NCBI GenBank assembly: GCA_030248065.1
Contig: JASAMV010004832.1
Location: forward strand, 1-64,000
Direction of reading: 5' to 3'
DNA: 64,000 nucleotides
Source of the DNA: Rhynchonema sp. JSB1_4
Lineage: Eukaryota; Nematoda; Chromadorea; Monhysterida; Xyalidae
Part shown: positions 37,001 to 49,000 of the stretch, piece after piece
Layout: the number at the start of each line of letters is the position of its first letter
Position numbering within the stretch: the first letter of the stretch is position 1
Notes under the pieces: generated by a model
Database searches by the model: none
What the model saw: the letters and a program-made list of their open reading frames with translations, nothing else
Told to the model about the DNA's origin: nothing
Made by a program: the position numbers and the translations under genes

Positions 37001-40000
37001 TGTCGGGTGTCGGGTCCCAAAAAACCCGACACCTGGAGGCACCCGACACCTACACTTTTTTGGCACCCGACACCCGACATCTCTCTAACCCTACTGCTGA
37101 GAGAATGTTTCCATACATTTTTGTTTGTATAAAACTGATGGTGGTTTTTAGCGTGTAATGGTTGACAGCTCTCTGGATGAAAAAATCATCCGCTTGAAAC
37201 GTATTGCGATCACGGCCACCTCCTTCCAAGTTCAGGATCTGCTCAAACGTCATTTGGAGCAAACGCATTTCGAACAGACCGGTTTGGATGGGATGTTGAT
37301 TGAAGAACATGGTCTGGAGGAAATGAATGCGCAAGTGCTCGATAATCGGGTGTGTTTCTTTTGTTGCTGCTGCCCGTGTCGTGCCGCGCGGTCATTTCTC
37401 GTTGTTTGTTTCGAGCCATTTTTGATGCCCGTTTGTATCTTCTGGCTGGTTTTGTTCCACGTTTGATTGCGTTTTTGGTTTATTGTGGTTATGCGACCAC
37501 ACCATCGGCGGATTACCCAAGACCTTTCGAGGCCAGATATTAGCGTAGCGCGAAACATTTTTTTGTGAAAATTAGACTGCGATGTGCAGAGGGAGAAATT
37601 TGGTTGTTATTTTAGTCGCGCGTAATTCGCGCTGCGCCCCGTCGGCCGCCGCCAAGCAGAGTGACGGTACAGGACGCCTTGGAACGGGTATGTACGATGT
37701 TGAACGTTCTTTTTGTGATTTTGGCAATCGCACAATGGCCCGTCTCGACGTTGAAGACAAATGCACTGGCATGGACTTGCACCTGCACCTGTCGTATAGC
37801 CAAATTTTGGTGTGGGAGCTGTATATTTCGCGATTACGTTGACGCACTATATTCGGCCAGCATGAATGTTGTTCCGGTGCGACATATGAGCAACTTTTAC
37901 GCCGGCCGAAAATAGTGCGCAAACTCTGTCACAAAATAGAGCTCAACCAAGATCCCGGTGGATTTGCCTGAACGTTGATAAGGCGCAACATTTGACAATG
38001 TCGAAATTTTATGTTTTTTTTGTTCAAAAATGGGATGTTGGGGTGTTTGCTTTTCGAGGAGTTCTGCACTTGTCGTGCTCAAACAGCATTCCATGAAGCT
38101 TGCGTTCGCAATCCAAAGAGCATAAATAAATCGAGAGTGTATAGATAAATAAATAGCAAATGAATACAGTCATAATACATAAACCACATAAACAAAATGT
38201 ACAAAATAAATCCTTCTCGAACAGGTGCGTGACGCCGATCTCACTATTCGACAGGCGGCCATCAAGTTGAAAATCGACGAAAACGTGTTGCGCAACTGGA
38301 TGGAAAGTGGACTGAATTGGGAGGAATTGTATCCGATCGCTGAACAAGGGGTGCGTCTGGGTTGTTGTGTGACGAGCCTTCATTGGGCTGATAGTAGTGT
38401 GGTTGGATTTGGACGAATGGATTTTGGATATGTTGTTATTTTTTGCGTTTTGTGTGTAATCGCTTTTCTGGATCGTTTTTCAGATTCATGTCGAGCATTT
38501 AGTTTATACGATATTTTTTGTAAAAGCAAAATTTATCGGCCTATAGTAGTGTGGTCAAATCATCTCGTCAAATAAAGTCGTCGAACACATGTAATAGTTT
38601 TCGCGCTCATTTGGGGCTCATGTGTTCGACGACTTTCTTTAACGAGATGATTTGACGACAAAACCATTAGCCCTTCATTGCTCGGCAACGTCTCTGTATC
38701 ATGAAACGAAACGTGAGGGCAGCGCAGACGAAGAATCTATGCGCCAGGTGCTTGTTTTGCTGCGTGCATGTGCAAAACCACAAAGTCTACTAACGAACAC
38801 GGGCACGATTTGGCGGGTATCAGACGCCTGAACGCATTGTAAATGTTGGGCATTGTTTTGGCCACGTATTGAAGACACAGTCCCCGTGAAATCGAGCTAG
38901 CATATGCTTTGTTGCGAGTATATACTCGATAATTCTGTGGTGCAACGTTTTCGCTCGGTTTGTTTCAAAAGGGTGATGATCAAGGGTAATGTAACAGCAG
39001 TGAGTTTTGCCCGTTTTGGCATGTTTTCACAGACGGGCGAGGTGCCATGCCTCGTCGGCGCGAACGCCCGTGTTATTTGACCTCCAAAAAGGACCTCGAG
39101 CAGATCTTATTGCCCGAGTAAAACATCACTGTTGCGCAAAAACCTACCGAGTCGATCATTCTTTACACAATGTTTCTCATCATTTGTAAAAAGTAGTTGT
39201 CATTTCTTAGTGTAATTCACTGCTTCTAAAAAGCAAACTAAAGCAAACACATCCCACTAAATTTCAGCTTCATATGTGGACACCCACGCCCGTCACGAAT
39301 GAAGCAGCGTTGCACATTGTGGCCCTGGAAGCCCCGCAAACATTCACGCCCGAATGTGTTTGCACGGCGTACCCACGGGGATGCTCCAGGGGTCTGGCGT
39401 GCTCCACGTACGTAGTGGACTTGGAGGGCACGCTCACTGCGGGTAAACTAGAATGGGGAGACTGTTTTCTGTGCGAAGTTGGCTAGTATTTGTTTGCTCT
39501 GTCTCGTTCGACCGCTCATCGCAGTAAAAAGCTTTGGTCTATCTAACGCTTGGAGAACTTGTCAATCGCGGCTCTGGTGAAACAGCAGCGAGTTTTATCT
39601 CTGGTGCATGAATTCGGCAGGCTGATATTGCATTTATAAACGTAAAAGTAGAAAGCGCATGCCTTGCGTGTCACACGCCATTTCATGAAAAACTGTTTCC
39701 GAAGCAACACACAGTAAATGCGCTATTTTTGCGTGTTAATACCGTCTGTCATCATGGAAAGCAACAAAACAAGAACACAGCACAAACCATTATTGTGATT
39801 GTGAATTAAGGTGGAGCTGTACTTGTCCTTTTTGGGCTTGTAGACAATAAGGACAAATTTCATATTTTGTGATAGAGTTAGAGCACTAATTTCGACCAGC
39901 GTAAAAGTTGTTCATTTGGTGCAGGGGAACAAGCTTTACGCTGGTCGAAATGAGTGCCGCAACTCTGTCACAAACAAGATATGCTTCGAACAGAAATTTG

Positions 40001-42844
40001 TCCTCTTTGTTCTACACGCCGAAAATAGACAAGACAAGCCCAAAATAAACCTTACGTTTACATATATATCTGCAGAAAATTTGCGTCTGGATCCTGAATT
40101 CGGCTACAAAAGCACCCGTGCGACCACGACGCATTACTTCAAGGTCAACGCCGAAAAGTACACCGTGCGCGAGGTGCCACAAAGTGTGGTGCGCATGTTG
40201 TATGATTATTCGATGGTGGTCAACTGTGATGAACGATATTCGGACGAGGTACGTTGCCTGATCTGGCAGGGCGGGAGAAGGGATGATGACGGTCTTGCAT
40301 GGTTTTTTTTCAGTAACCTTGAGCGACTGACCTGGATCACCTGGCCTCGTTTTGTTGCAAATTGATAGCTGTTGTCCATTTCGGATGAGATAAACGAAGA
40401 TTGGGAGCCAACATATCGCTGATGAGTATTTTCGAACTGGAGTAATTTTCTGAACGGAATGACATTTGCTCTGGCAGATTCGGGTCGCCAATGTTTCGGC
40501 AATTGCATAAAAGAAACCGGTCCAGCGCTCATATAATCGTTCGAGCTGAATGGTATTCAAACCACAGAAATTGCCCCACCGTTACTTGATTGTCTGATTG
40601 CCATCTCATATTTTGGCACTTTGGTGGAAAATAGCCTGTAAAGATAAAAAATTATCGATGTCTGTGTCGACTGCTTTCCGTGTGTCGATTTCTCTGGTGC
40701 CGGCCGTCGTAGTGTCGATGTCGGTCTCGGAAAATTTCAAACGTTGTCGGGTGTCGGCAAGGTGGCCGGGCAATTGAGCAAAGCACATTTGAGCAATACC
40801 ACTTTGAGCAAGTGAAAAAGAGCATGGCCAAACGTGCTTTTGTTCCAATGGCTTAGGCTGAGGCTGATTTTGGTATCATGCTTAGGGTTAGGCTTACACT
40901 TGAGATTAGTTTTGTGTTTGGGCTTAGGCTTAGGCCTATTCGTTTTTAGGTTCTGCTCATTTGCACTCTGCTTTTTTCACTTGCTCAAAGTGGTCTTGCT
41001 CAAATGTGGTTTGCTCAATTGCCCGTTCGGCGTCGGCAAAAACGTCAACTGCGAGTCCTACTCCTAAAAGTATAAGCATCACAGAAAATGGTGAATATTC
41101 TTAAAAGTAACCGATAACGACCAGGGTTAGAGGTAGGAGGGGCGGGGGAGGGGTACCCGACAGACACCCGACGTCTAAGAATAGAAGCCGACACCCGACA
41201 GTTCAGAAAATACCCGACACCTACACTTTTTTTGGCACCCAACATCGGGCATCTCGCTAACCCTAATAACGACCGCGTCCCTAATTATGTCAATATATGG
41301 AACAGGCTGGACTGTATCTGTCCCTTTTTGCAGGAAGGCACAGTGCGCCGAGTGATCCGTGTGATCACACCCGTCGACTCAGTGAGTGCAACGTCAGCTG
41401 TCGTTACTTTCCAACGCGAGGTTGTGCCCATTGGTGAGCTGCCCACTGCAAAACCCGGATCCGCTGCTGGGGGTTGGTCAAGGGGGGCTGTTTGAATGGC
41501 TTTTTGGCTGTGTCTGTTCTTGCTTTCGTATGTGTTTTAGTTGTTGTGCTGTTTGGGGTCGGAATATTGATGTTTTTCTGGGATGACTTCCGTCGGGCAT
41601 TTCCGTGCGCGTAGTTTCGCATTTTCACAATTCTCTCGCTCGTATTTTTGGCGTCGGTGCTTGCGAAATCATACCAATTCATGGAGGATATTCGCTTTTT
41701 GTGGAAACAAACGTCATCGTGCCACAGGCCGTCAGTCTATCGATACGGCAGTGGTTGTGTGGGATCCGGTCGAGCCCGGAGATGGAAGAAAGTCGTACGA
41801 ATGCACGGATTGCTCGGAAACGTTCAGGTTGGCACATGTTATGTCGTGCGGGCATTTTTTCCGAAATTATATTTGGCTTCTGCATTTTTCTGCGTTTGAA
41901 CATGAAAATCAATAGTTTCATGGAAATGGACCCAGTTTTTTGTGAACCATCAGCTTGCAAAGCATTATACAGTGCTGGCCAAAAGTTTTTAGAATTTTGT
42001 TCTGTGGTAAGAAACGTGCCTGGCTGCTGCACACAATGCAGTTGAGCGAGATCTGCGTGGCATGGATATGTAGGGCAGTGTACCCGCAACACATCAAACC
42101 AACATCGACCTCCGATCTCCGATCCCACGGGGCTTGGGTGCTCACGAGGGACTTTGGTCCACATTTGGGGCTGGCCAAAAGTGTTTAGAATTTTTTAGTT
42201 TTCAACTTTATTTGAAAACAACTTTACGAACAAAAGAATTAATATAAAGGATTTATTTGCGCTTCAGGGACGCGACGGCGTTCCAGAAACATCAGTTATT
42301 GCACATGAAGATTCGATCCAAGTGTCAATTCTGCGACGGGTCGTTTTCACGAAAGGTTGGTAAATGTTTCGATAGTGCATGAAATGTTAGCGGAATTAAC
42401 CAGTCTGGTTGTTTATGTTGGTGGTCACTGCTTGAAACCAATCACGAAAAAAACAATTAAAAATAATAATTATATTATATTATTATTATTATATAATAAT
42501 AAAAAACATAATAATAATAAGTTGATAAAAGTAATTCTGAAATACGATTTCGCATCCAGGATGGTCTAACGCGCCACATGAAGATTGTGCATCCCGAACA
42601 GTGGGCGATCAATTCTATGATCGATGATCCGACGACTTTGGCTGGATTCTATCCGATGTCGAAGGTAAAAATTCCGATTTGCGCTTTGACATTTTGTGAT
42701 GTGCGAAAAAAAACCCGTGAAATCCGGGAAAATATTTGACTTTTTCAGTTCGAGAATTTCATGCGACGCAACGCGGCGGTTTGTAAACTGGTGATCCAAA
42801 ATCAGTTGCACCCAAAACGGGCGTTCAATATTATCAGTCGTTAG
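34065..42844 (+). CDS. gene A, four-finger C2H2 zinc-finger protein, 14 exons
   Basis: Exons: 34065-34260, 34504-34643, 35091-35183, 36381-36536, 37236-37349, 37616-37687, 38225-38350, 39268-39442, 40076-40248, 41334-41433, 41728-41827, 42268-42355, 42560-42664, 42749-42844. They total 1734 nt (577 aa) with every phase consistent. The N-terminus is acidic (EPEREDSPEIGD, EPEEVEEELL) followed by basic clusters (VVRKRGR, SKRRK), suggesting a nuclear protein. Fingers 1 and 2 (CLHC...HVTHVH and CDYC...HLEQTH) come from exons 4-5, and fingers 3 and 4 (CTDC...HQLLH and CQFC...HMKIVH) from exons 11-13. All have Cx2Cx12Hx3-4H spacing, so DNA or RNA binding is likely. Between the pairs lie a helical segment LTIRQAAIKLKIDENVLRNW that looks like a helix-turn-helix and a Cys-rich segment CVCTAYPRGC. 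I do not recognise the orthologue. ATG 34065 is chosen as the first in-frame Met after the acceptor. Confidence 0.8.
34645..34868. mobile_element. fragment of a hAT-type repeat in gene A intron 2
   Basis: CACTGGTGTAGCTGGGG and a run with GTAGGTAGGTTGACGC match the element at 24552-24866 and its mirror, but the other terminus is missing. Confidence 0.5.
35269..36144. mobile_element. nested MITE of the GTCGGGTGTCGGGT family in the spacer
   Basis: It starts TAGCGTTAGAGGGATGTCG and ends CGACCTCTAACCCTA. The interior has long T/A runs (35330-35402). A second fold-back element, about 35757-36091, is inserted in it, with ends TACTTGCG and CGCAAGTA and arms full of AAAAACCG/CGGTTTTT. The long open frames across it are low-complexity and not coding. 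It fills much of gene A intron 3. Confidence 0.55.
36629..37093. mobile_element. hAT-type MITE of the GTCGGGTGTCGGGT family, right copy
   Basis: The 465-bp element starts TAGGGTTAGAGGTCGGG and ends GACATCTCTCTAACCCTA. The exact 8-bp target duplication CTGCTGAG lies at 36621-36628 and 37094-37101. The subterminal regions are tandem CCGACACCCGACA. The interior is AT-rich and non-coding. It lies in gene A intron 4 and predates the duplication. Confidence 0.85.
38553..38655. mobile_element. hairpin MITE, right copy
   Basis: Mirror of 31571-31673 in gene A intron 7, with the same 38-bp inverted arms. Confidence 0.65.
39866..39975. mobile_element. fold-back MITE (TTTTACGCTGGTCGAAAT family), right copy
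   Basis: Mirror of 30253-30362 in gene A intron 8. Confidence 0.6.
40768..41024. mobile_element. inverted-repeat element with GGGCAATTGAGCAAA ends, right copy
   Basis: Mirror of 29206-29463 in gene A intron 9. The centre reads GGCTTAGGCTTAGGCC and TTAGGGTTAGGCTTA. Confidence 0.6.
41122..41265. mobile_element. short hAT-type MITE, right copy
   Basis: The 144-bp element starts CAGGGTTAGAGG and ends CGCTAACCCTA. The exact 8-bp duplication ATAACGAC lies at 41114-41121 and 41266-41273. It lies in gene A intron 9. CAGGGTT-type ends and 8-bp duplications are typical of hAT. Confidence 0.85.
42455..42525. repeat. AT-rich trinucleotide tract, right copy
   Basis: TAATAATTATATTATATTATT-like run in gene A intron 12, mirror of 27709-27775. 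Confidence 0.6.
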
Positions 42845-43085
42845 TGAGAGTTTGATTACTATTATGTCAATATAAAGTGGTCGCTTTATCAAGAACAACA
42901 TTTATCACGCAAAGCAATCCACGTTGCAGAAAGAGTGCTTTATTCATTCAAATCTTCCGTTATTGAGTGTGTTCCGAAGCACGGCACTTGTTTCTGATCG
43001 AAATTATTCGATTTTTTCACGTAATCCACCTTTCCACTGCTTGTAGGTTAAAATTACAAAACCGCAAAATTCTATCCGTGATTTG

Positions 43086-43088
43086 TAG
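43086..43088 (+). promoter_or_regulatory. splice acceptor 2 nt upstream of the gene B start
   Basis: GATTTGTAG|AAATGG places an acceptor two bases before the ATG at 43091. It is identical on the left arm (27149-27151). The stop of gene A is only 246 bp upstream. A site this close to the start is what spliced-leader addition to a downstream cistron would look like. Confidence 0.5.
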
Positions 43089-43090
43089 AA

Positions 43091-46000
43091 ATGGTCGCCG
43101 ACATAGACAGCCTGGGCGGGTCAGGCGATCACGAGGAAAGTGCGCACGGCGACGACACCGAATCGGACTTTGGAGACATGACAGACGCCGAACTGAGCAA
43201 GATCCTGGATGGGACGGGAAGGGCCGGGCAGATAGCGCATGGTGGGTGGGTGGGTGGGCTGAATTTGTTGATGATTAGTGTGTTAATGTCAGTGAAGTGC
43301 GATGTTCTATGTTTGTCGTGATTGCTGACCAGAAGTTTGCTCTCATGTTGCGGTTTCATTGGCTTGTTTTGTTGTTGTTCGAAAACATTTTTACTTCTCT
43401 ACCTGAGCTATTTGGCATGTTTGCATCGAGTGGCATGGCAAATAGGCTGCGTGATGTGAAAATGAGCGACCGACCAAACACCATTATTAATTCCCCACCA
43501 TGGGCTGACAATATTTTCTACGCCAAATAATCAACTGTGCAACATCAACTAAGCTAATATTATCAGCGGCGGGAAGACATACCACAGCCCAGCAATAAGA
43601 TCTGCTGGTGGGCCTTTTTGGAGGCAAATTTCCCAGAGGCGTTCGCACTGACGAGCCCTGGCGCCTCGGTCTGTCTGCGAAAGCGGGGCGAAACAGACCA
43701 GCGTTGCTGCACTCAGTACATACCAATTGAGCAGTTGGCTTTACCTTTATTTGCAGAAGACCGGGTGAACACATCGTTATTCCAAGTCGAAATGACGGAC
43801 AATCAGGAACTGAGTCAGGATCTCGACAAGTACATTCAGGATGTGCGACAGGCGCCTGGCGAACCAGATGTATGTTTTCTCTTCATTTTTATTATTTTTT
43901 TTTACATTTTCACTTTGGTTTGATTTTCTCTCTTTTTTCGTTTCAGGTTTACGCGGAGTTCGTTGATGCACCGCTCGGCATCCGCACCAGTGAGCAGACC
44001 GTTGACAAGAATAGACCGGTCATCATGCTGGTCTACAGTCGAAAGAAGGTTTGTTTGGGATTTTTGGATTCTTTTTTAATTTTGTTTGGGATGGGTTTGG
44101 CACCAGTTGTTGGTGGGATGATGAGCATAAATGCGGTTGCGTGCGCCTGAGCTGGGTCAATGCATGTGAAGCTTTTCACGTCTTTTACAAACCCTTCTTT
44201 CAACCATTCATTTAGCTGACGCATTCCAAATTAACAAGTAGTCCACTCCCTGTTGCAGCCGGGTCATGTGTACCGTTTCCTGTGGGACGGCCGACGTGAG
44301 AATCGCAGCAACGCTTGGTGGGTGTGCAGCGGGTGCAAGATGACGCAGAAGCACGGCGCTGCACCCAGGGGCGAGACCACGGGCGGTTGGTTGGGTTACG
44401 GTGGAACTCAAAAAATAAGAAAAATTCAAGAAATTTTCTACAACCTAGAAAAATGTAAAACCCACTGCGCGAGCGGAAGAGCCTAAAACTTTCGAATTTC
44501 ACTTGATGTTTTCTTTTGAATTGAGCATGTTTGGAGCGTGGCGTTCCGGAAAACGGTTTCTGCTGTTCACGCATACTGTAGAACCAAGTTTGCGGGCAAT
44601 ATGCCGTAAACTTGCAACATTATGACGGAGGATATGTCTAGATTTCGGTTTTTTTACAATGCCGGAGGTCAGGCGGTATTGACCCACGCTCGTTTTCCTA
44701 TTTCCCATATGAAAGCACTGGAACATTTTATACTACGTTTCTTTTCATTTGAATGTACCGAACATCAACTGAAACGGAACGTAAAATGTTCCAATATCGG
44801 CATAACTGCTGTAGTGATATTGACTGAACGCTAATTGATCAGATGAACTTTGCTTTGATAGGTAAAAGTACATATCAGTAAAGGCGTAAAGGCACATATC
44901 ACTGGTGTGGCTGGGGGAAGTGGGGGAGCCCCCCTTGGTACAGTAGGTAGGTAGGTTGACGCTCCATCCTGGTACAGTGGTTTGGTCGCCGCCCGGCGGT
45001 TGGTGCAGTAGGTTGCAATTTTTTGCTCAAATTGTTTAAAATCGGTATTTTTACTCCAAATAGGCGAAAAATCGCGCGCCACGCGCGAAATTAGCGTTTT
45101 AGAGTACATTTTCATCGATATTTAGACGTAAAAAAAATTGTTCCCCACCCCCTCCCCCCTAGCTCGGCCGGTACGGTAGGTAGGTTGCCGCCCCGCCTGG
45201 GTAGCGACACCACTGCCACAGATTAACTTGGAACGTTTCCAAGTTTTAGACTACGCCGTTGGCGGAAAGAAGCGCTACATTTGTCCGGTCGGTCAGTTGA
45301 TTCCACGACGCTACTGGCTCACGGTCGATGAGGGACACACGTGCACGGTGTGTAGATTGGATTTTGTTATTTTTTGTGGTAGGTTTTGATAATTGGGCTC
45401 CATGCAATGCGACCTTGGTGTGGCTGGCCTACATTTTGATTTAAGTCCGAGCGCTCGTTCTTAGAACAATGTCGAACGTCAAAGGTCGCTCGTTGTGGTT
45501 TTGTATCAGATTCACTGCGTGTTATCCATCTACTTCTTGGCTTAAAGTGCTGTGGTCAAATCAAATCGAATCACCTCTATTATTTCTCGCGCTCGTTTGG
45601 GGCTCGTGTATTATTGTTTGAATTGACGACAGTACTATTAGCCTAATTCTTGCATGGGTCGGATCACCAGACCTATCCGATGACCCTGATCATCATGTTC
45701 AATATGCTACCGTTAGAGAGACCAACATTGGCATATGTGTTTGCCTTGCTATTTCAGGGTCCGATGCCGCTCAGCAAAATCCTGTACGAACTGGCGATGC
45801 GCGAACTCAAGAACGAACTGATGAAGCCCGGACATGCCGGCGCGTGGGAATGTCACAAACGGGTGCGTCAGCTTTGGTGTTTTTCGTTTTTTTTCGTCCG
45901 AATTTTGTCATAAATATGTTGGTTAGACAGACAGTTTCGCACTATTTGTTTGGCTTGCCAGCCTGTAAGTCAGACGGTGTTTTTGCAAAAAAATGTTTCT

Positions 46001-49000
46001 TTTCTGGCGTATAATAGTTTGTGGTGTTTAATAAACACTGTCAAAACTCCTCCATTAATTTCAACGTCGCATAAAATATCTCGTGGGAGTAAAAGTTGAA
46101 AGTTTATAAGTTGAAAAATGATTAACCCAGAAAAAAGCTTATTTCGCTGGGCGGAATCACCCCGCATCTGATTTTGAAATGACAGTAGTTTTGTTTGCAC
46201 AGGTGATGCGCAAATACTACGAGAAGGGTCTGGACAAGGGCATTACGCGCGATGAGATTTTGGCCGAATTGCCCTGGGCCAATTCCGCAGCCGTCAAAAC
46301 GTTGTTCAAACGCGCCGCAATGGCGCAGAAAGCACAGGGCGTGCTCGAGGTTGGTGTCGTATGAATTTGTTTGGTTTTTGTTTAGTTTTTTCTGCCACCA
46401 AGTTCTGGCGCCGCTGCTTTTGTGGACAATGGGCGCTAACTGTGTGTTCATGTATTCTGCTCACACAATGTAACTGTCGCTTTCATTGCAAAGAAAACGG
46501 TGGACCACCAAAAAAACAAAGCTGTTTTCCTATTGAGATCAACCAGTGGTGTCGTTTGGGGAGAAGGGGGTTAGTTACCCCCTAGTTTTTACCTTAGCTC
46601 TTAATTTTTTAGCCGCGGGAATCCGGTATCCTGACTTTTTGTCCAACAGTATCCGACCACAAAAATTTGCTTTTAAATGGATCATTTTTACCTCCAAAAT
46701 GCTCAAAATGTGCTTGGTTGCACACGCATTACCCCATAATAAGCAATTTTTGCCCTTCACGGTGCGATTTTGCTCAATTTTTCTAAAGTTTCAATTTTTT
46801 TGCCCACTAAGATCAACAAGCGCGTAAATTAGAGCATCAATAAAAATATAAAAAAACGCCCAGCCATCAAACCATTTTCCCGATCAATTTCTTGACGTTG
46901 TGCTCCTCAAGTTGCACAACAGACACTCCGACCAATAACGTCACCAGTGGACTATGGAAAAAAGAAAAAAAAACAGCGATATAGTTAATAAATTTTTTTG
47001 TTATTTATTATTGTTCTCTAGTTATCAGCAGGTACAAAGCTCATCAGAGTAAAAGTCTCAAACTGGCGATTGTTATGGCAGAGTTGCAGAACATTTTGAA
47101 GCATTGACGGACGTGCGACAAAAAAACAACTCCGCAGAACCGCTTTTTTGCACCAGTTTGTTGACAATGATTTCAAAAGAGAAGCACACTGGACTTCGTG
47201 ATTGATTTTGGTCAGACGCGTTTTGAGTTTACAAATTGGGAAAATTAGCAACTTGCCATCTAATAAGCCAATCTCTGTCAAGCAGCACAACCGCAAATGT
47301 GGCTGTGGTGCAGATTTTCAGTTGGTTTGTGGCCTGGAAACAAGGCACCAGTGTGTGACCCAATGATGTGCAGAATGTTCCTCCACCACAAGGAAATATC
47401 CCACGCAAAATTTCTCCAAATTCTTGGAGCGGTATCAACCGCGGTGATCAAAAGTCGGCTCGTTCATCTTATATCGGGGGAACAACTTTTGGCCCCAGTA
47501 AATCACTTTGTATCCTCTATTCCTCCTCGTTTCTAATCAAAACCAGCCGATGTATAGTCCAGCAACAGCTAACGCAGAATTTATGGCAGCCACACTACCT
47601 GATTGGTAAAGCGGAAATTCCAATGATAAGCTTGCTCGGTTTTAGACCGGAAGTTCGCAGACATTTTTTTCTGTTTCTTTTCTTTCTTGTTTTCCACCTT
47701 CAGACTCGGCTTATTCAACGCTTCGGTGCCTTCAAAAAGTTTTTTTTAAATTTTTGGCTGGCAGTCACTTAAAATGATTGCCTGTTCTGTGGCGTTATGC
47801 AGAAAAATTCATGCTTTGGCCACTTCTTTTTCTCTTTCTTTCTTTCGCGGTTTTTTGCTTGCTACCGTAACCCAAATCGAACCATTCCAATTTTCATGTC
47901 TGAAGCGAGCGCGCACGTTTTCCGCTTTACGGATCAGGCAATTTGACTGCCATAAATTCTGCGTTAGTTATTGTCGGACTATACCAAACCAAAATCAGCA
48001 CACCAATTAGGCAGAGCACGAGGTGCAGCGGTCTTCATTCTCGAATGCCACATTAAACTGATTGAAACATCGCACGATATTCTTGCCAATTCAGCCAGTT
48101 TGCGAATCCGAGATCGACAAGGAATACCTGGCCACCACACGACGTCTGCGTGAATACTACCAGCGACAGGCCGATGAACCGTTCACGCTCGATGACTATG
48201 AGGTGAATCATGTTGATGTGCTCTGTGTTTCTTCATTTCGTTCTTTAATTTATTGTCCGACGGTAAGAGGAAGACGGCAGACTGCTCGCGGCTCCCGTTA
48301 AGCCAAGGTCTATCTGATCTGAAACATCCCGCTCTGTGTGGAGACTGTTGAGTTTTGCTTCTAACAGCGTAGAAAATTTCTGTTTTTGTTTTGTTTTCAG
48401 ATCGACGAGCGAATCAAGCGTGACCCGGCGTACAAACAGGAGGCGATGCGCGCCACGAGATTCATGTCGCATTCGTCCGCTAATGTGGTGCCCGGTTGGT
48501 GAAGTTGTGTTTCTGTTTTGTTTTACCAATTGCTCTCAATCAGATTCAGCGACGTCTGGATATCACAACTCTTGCCAACATTGGCTGTCAACATTTGGCA
48601 CTCTTGCCCTCCCATATTATTATTGTTGCTCTCAATGACGCCTAAAATCTTGCCAGTAAATTTGTGATGAAAACATAGTTAGAACACCGGGTGGACAATT
48701 AAAAGTTCATAAAAAAGTTTAAAAGTATTGTTGGAAATCAAAGTAACGTTGACGAAACCGCGCTGGTCTTTGAAGTGAGATAGTCAATCAGGAGGCGGCG
48801 CAAACGTGGAGATCCATGAAGATTGTGGGTGTCTTTGTTCTGATCAGCATGGAATGCACTGCGAGGCGATGCGCAAAAAAGAATGTTTCGAATTCCTCAT
48901 TCATGCACCGTGAAGCATCCTCGATTTAATTCCAGTGGTTAAAATCAATGTATAATATTAAATCCCATACAGTCAAAATGAAACCATATATGTGTGTGGC

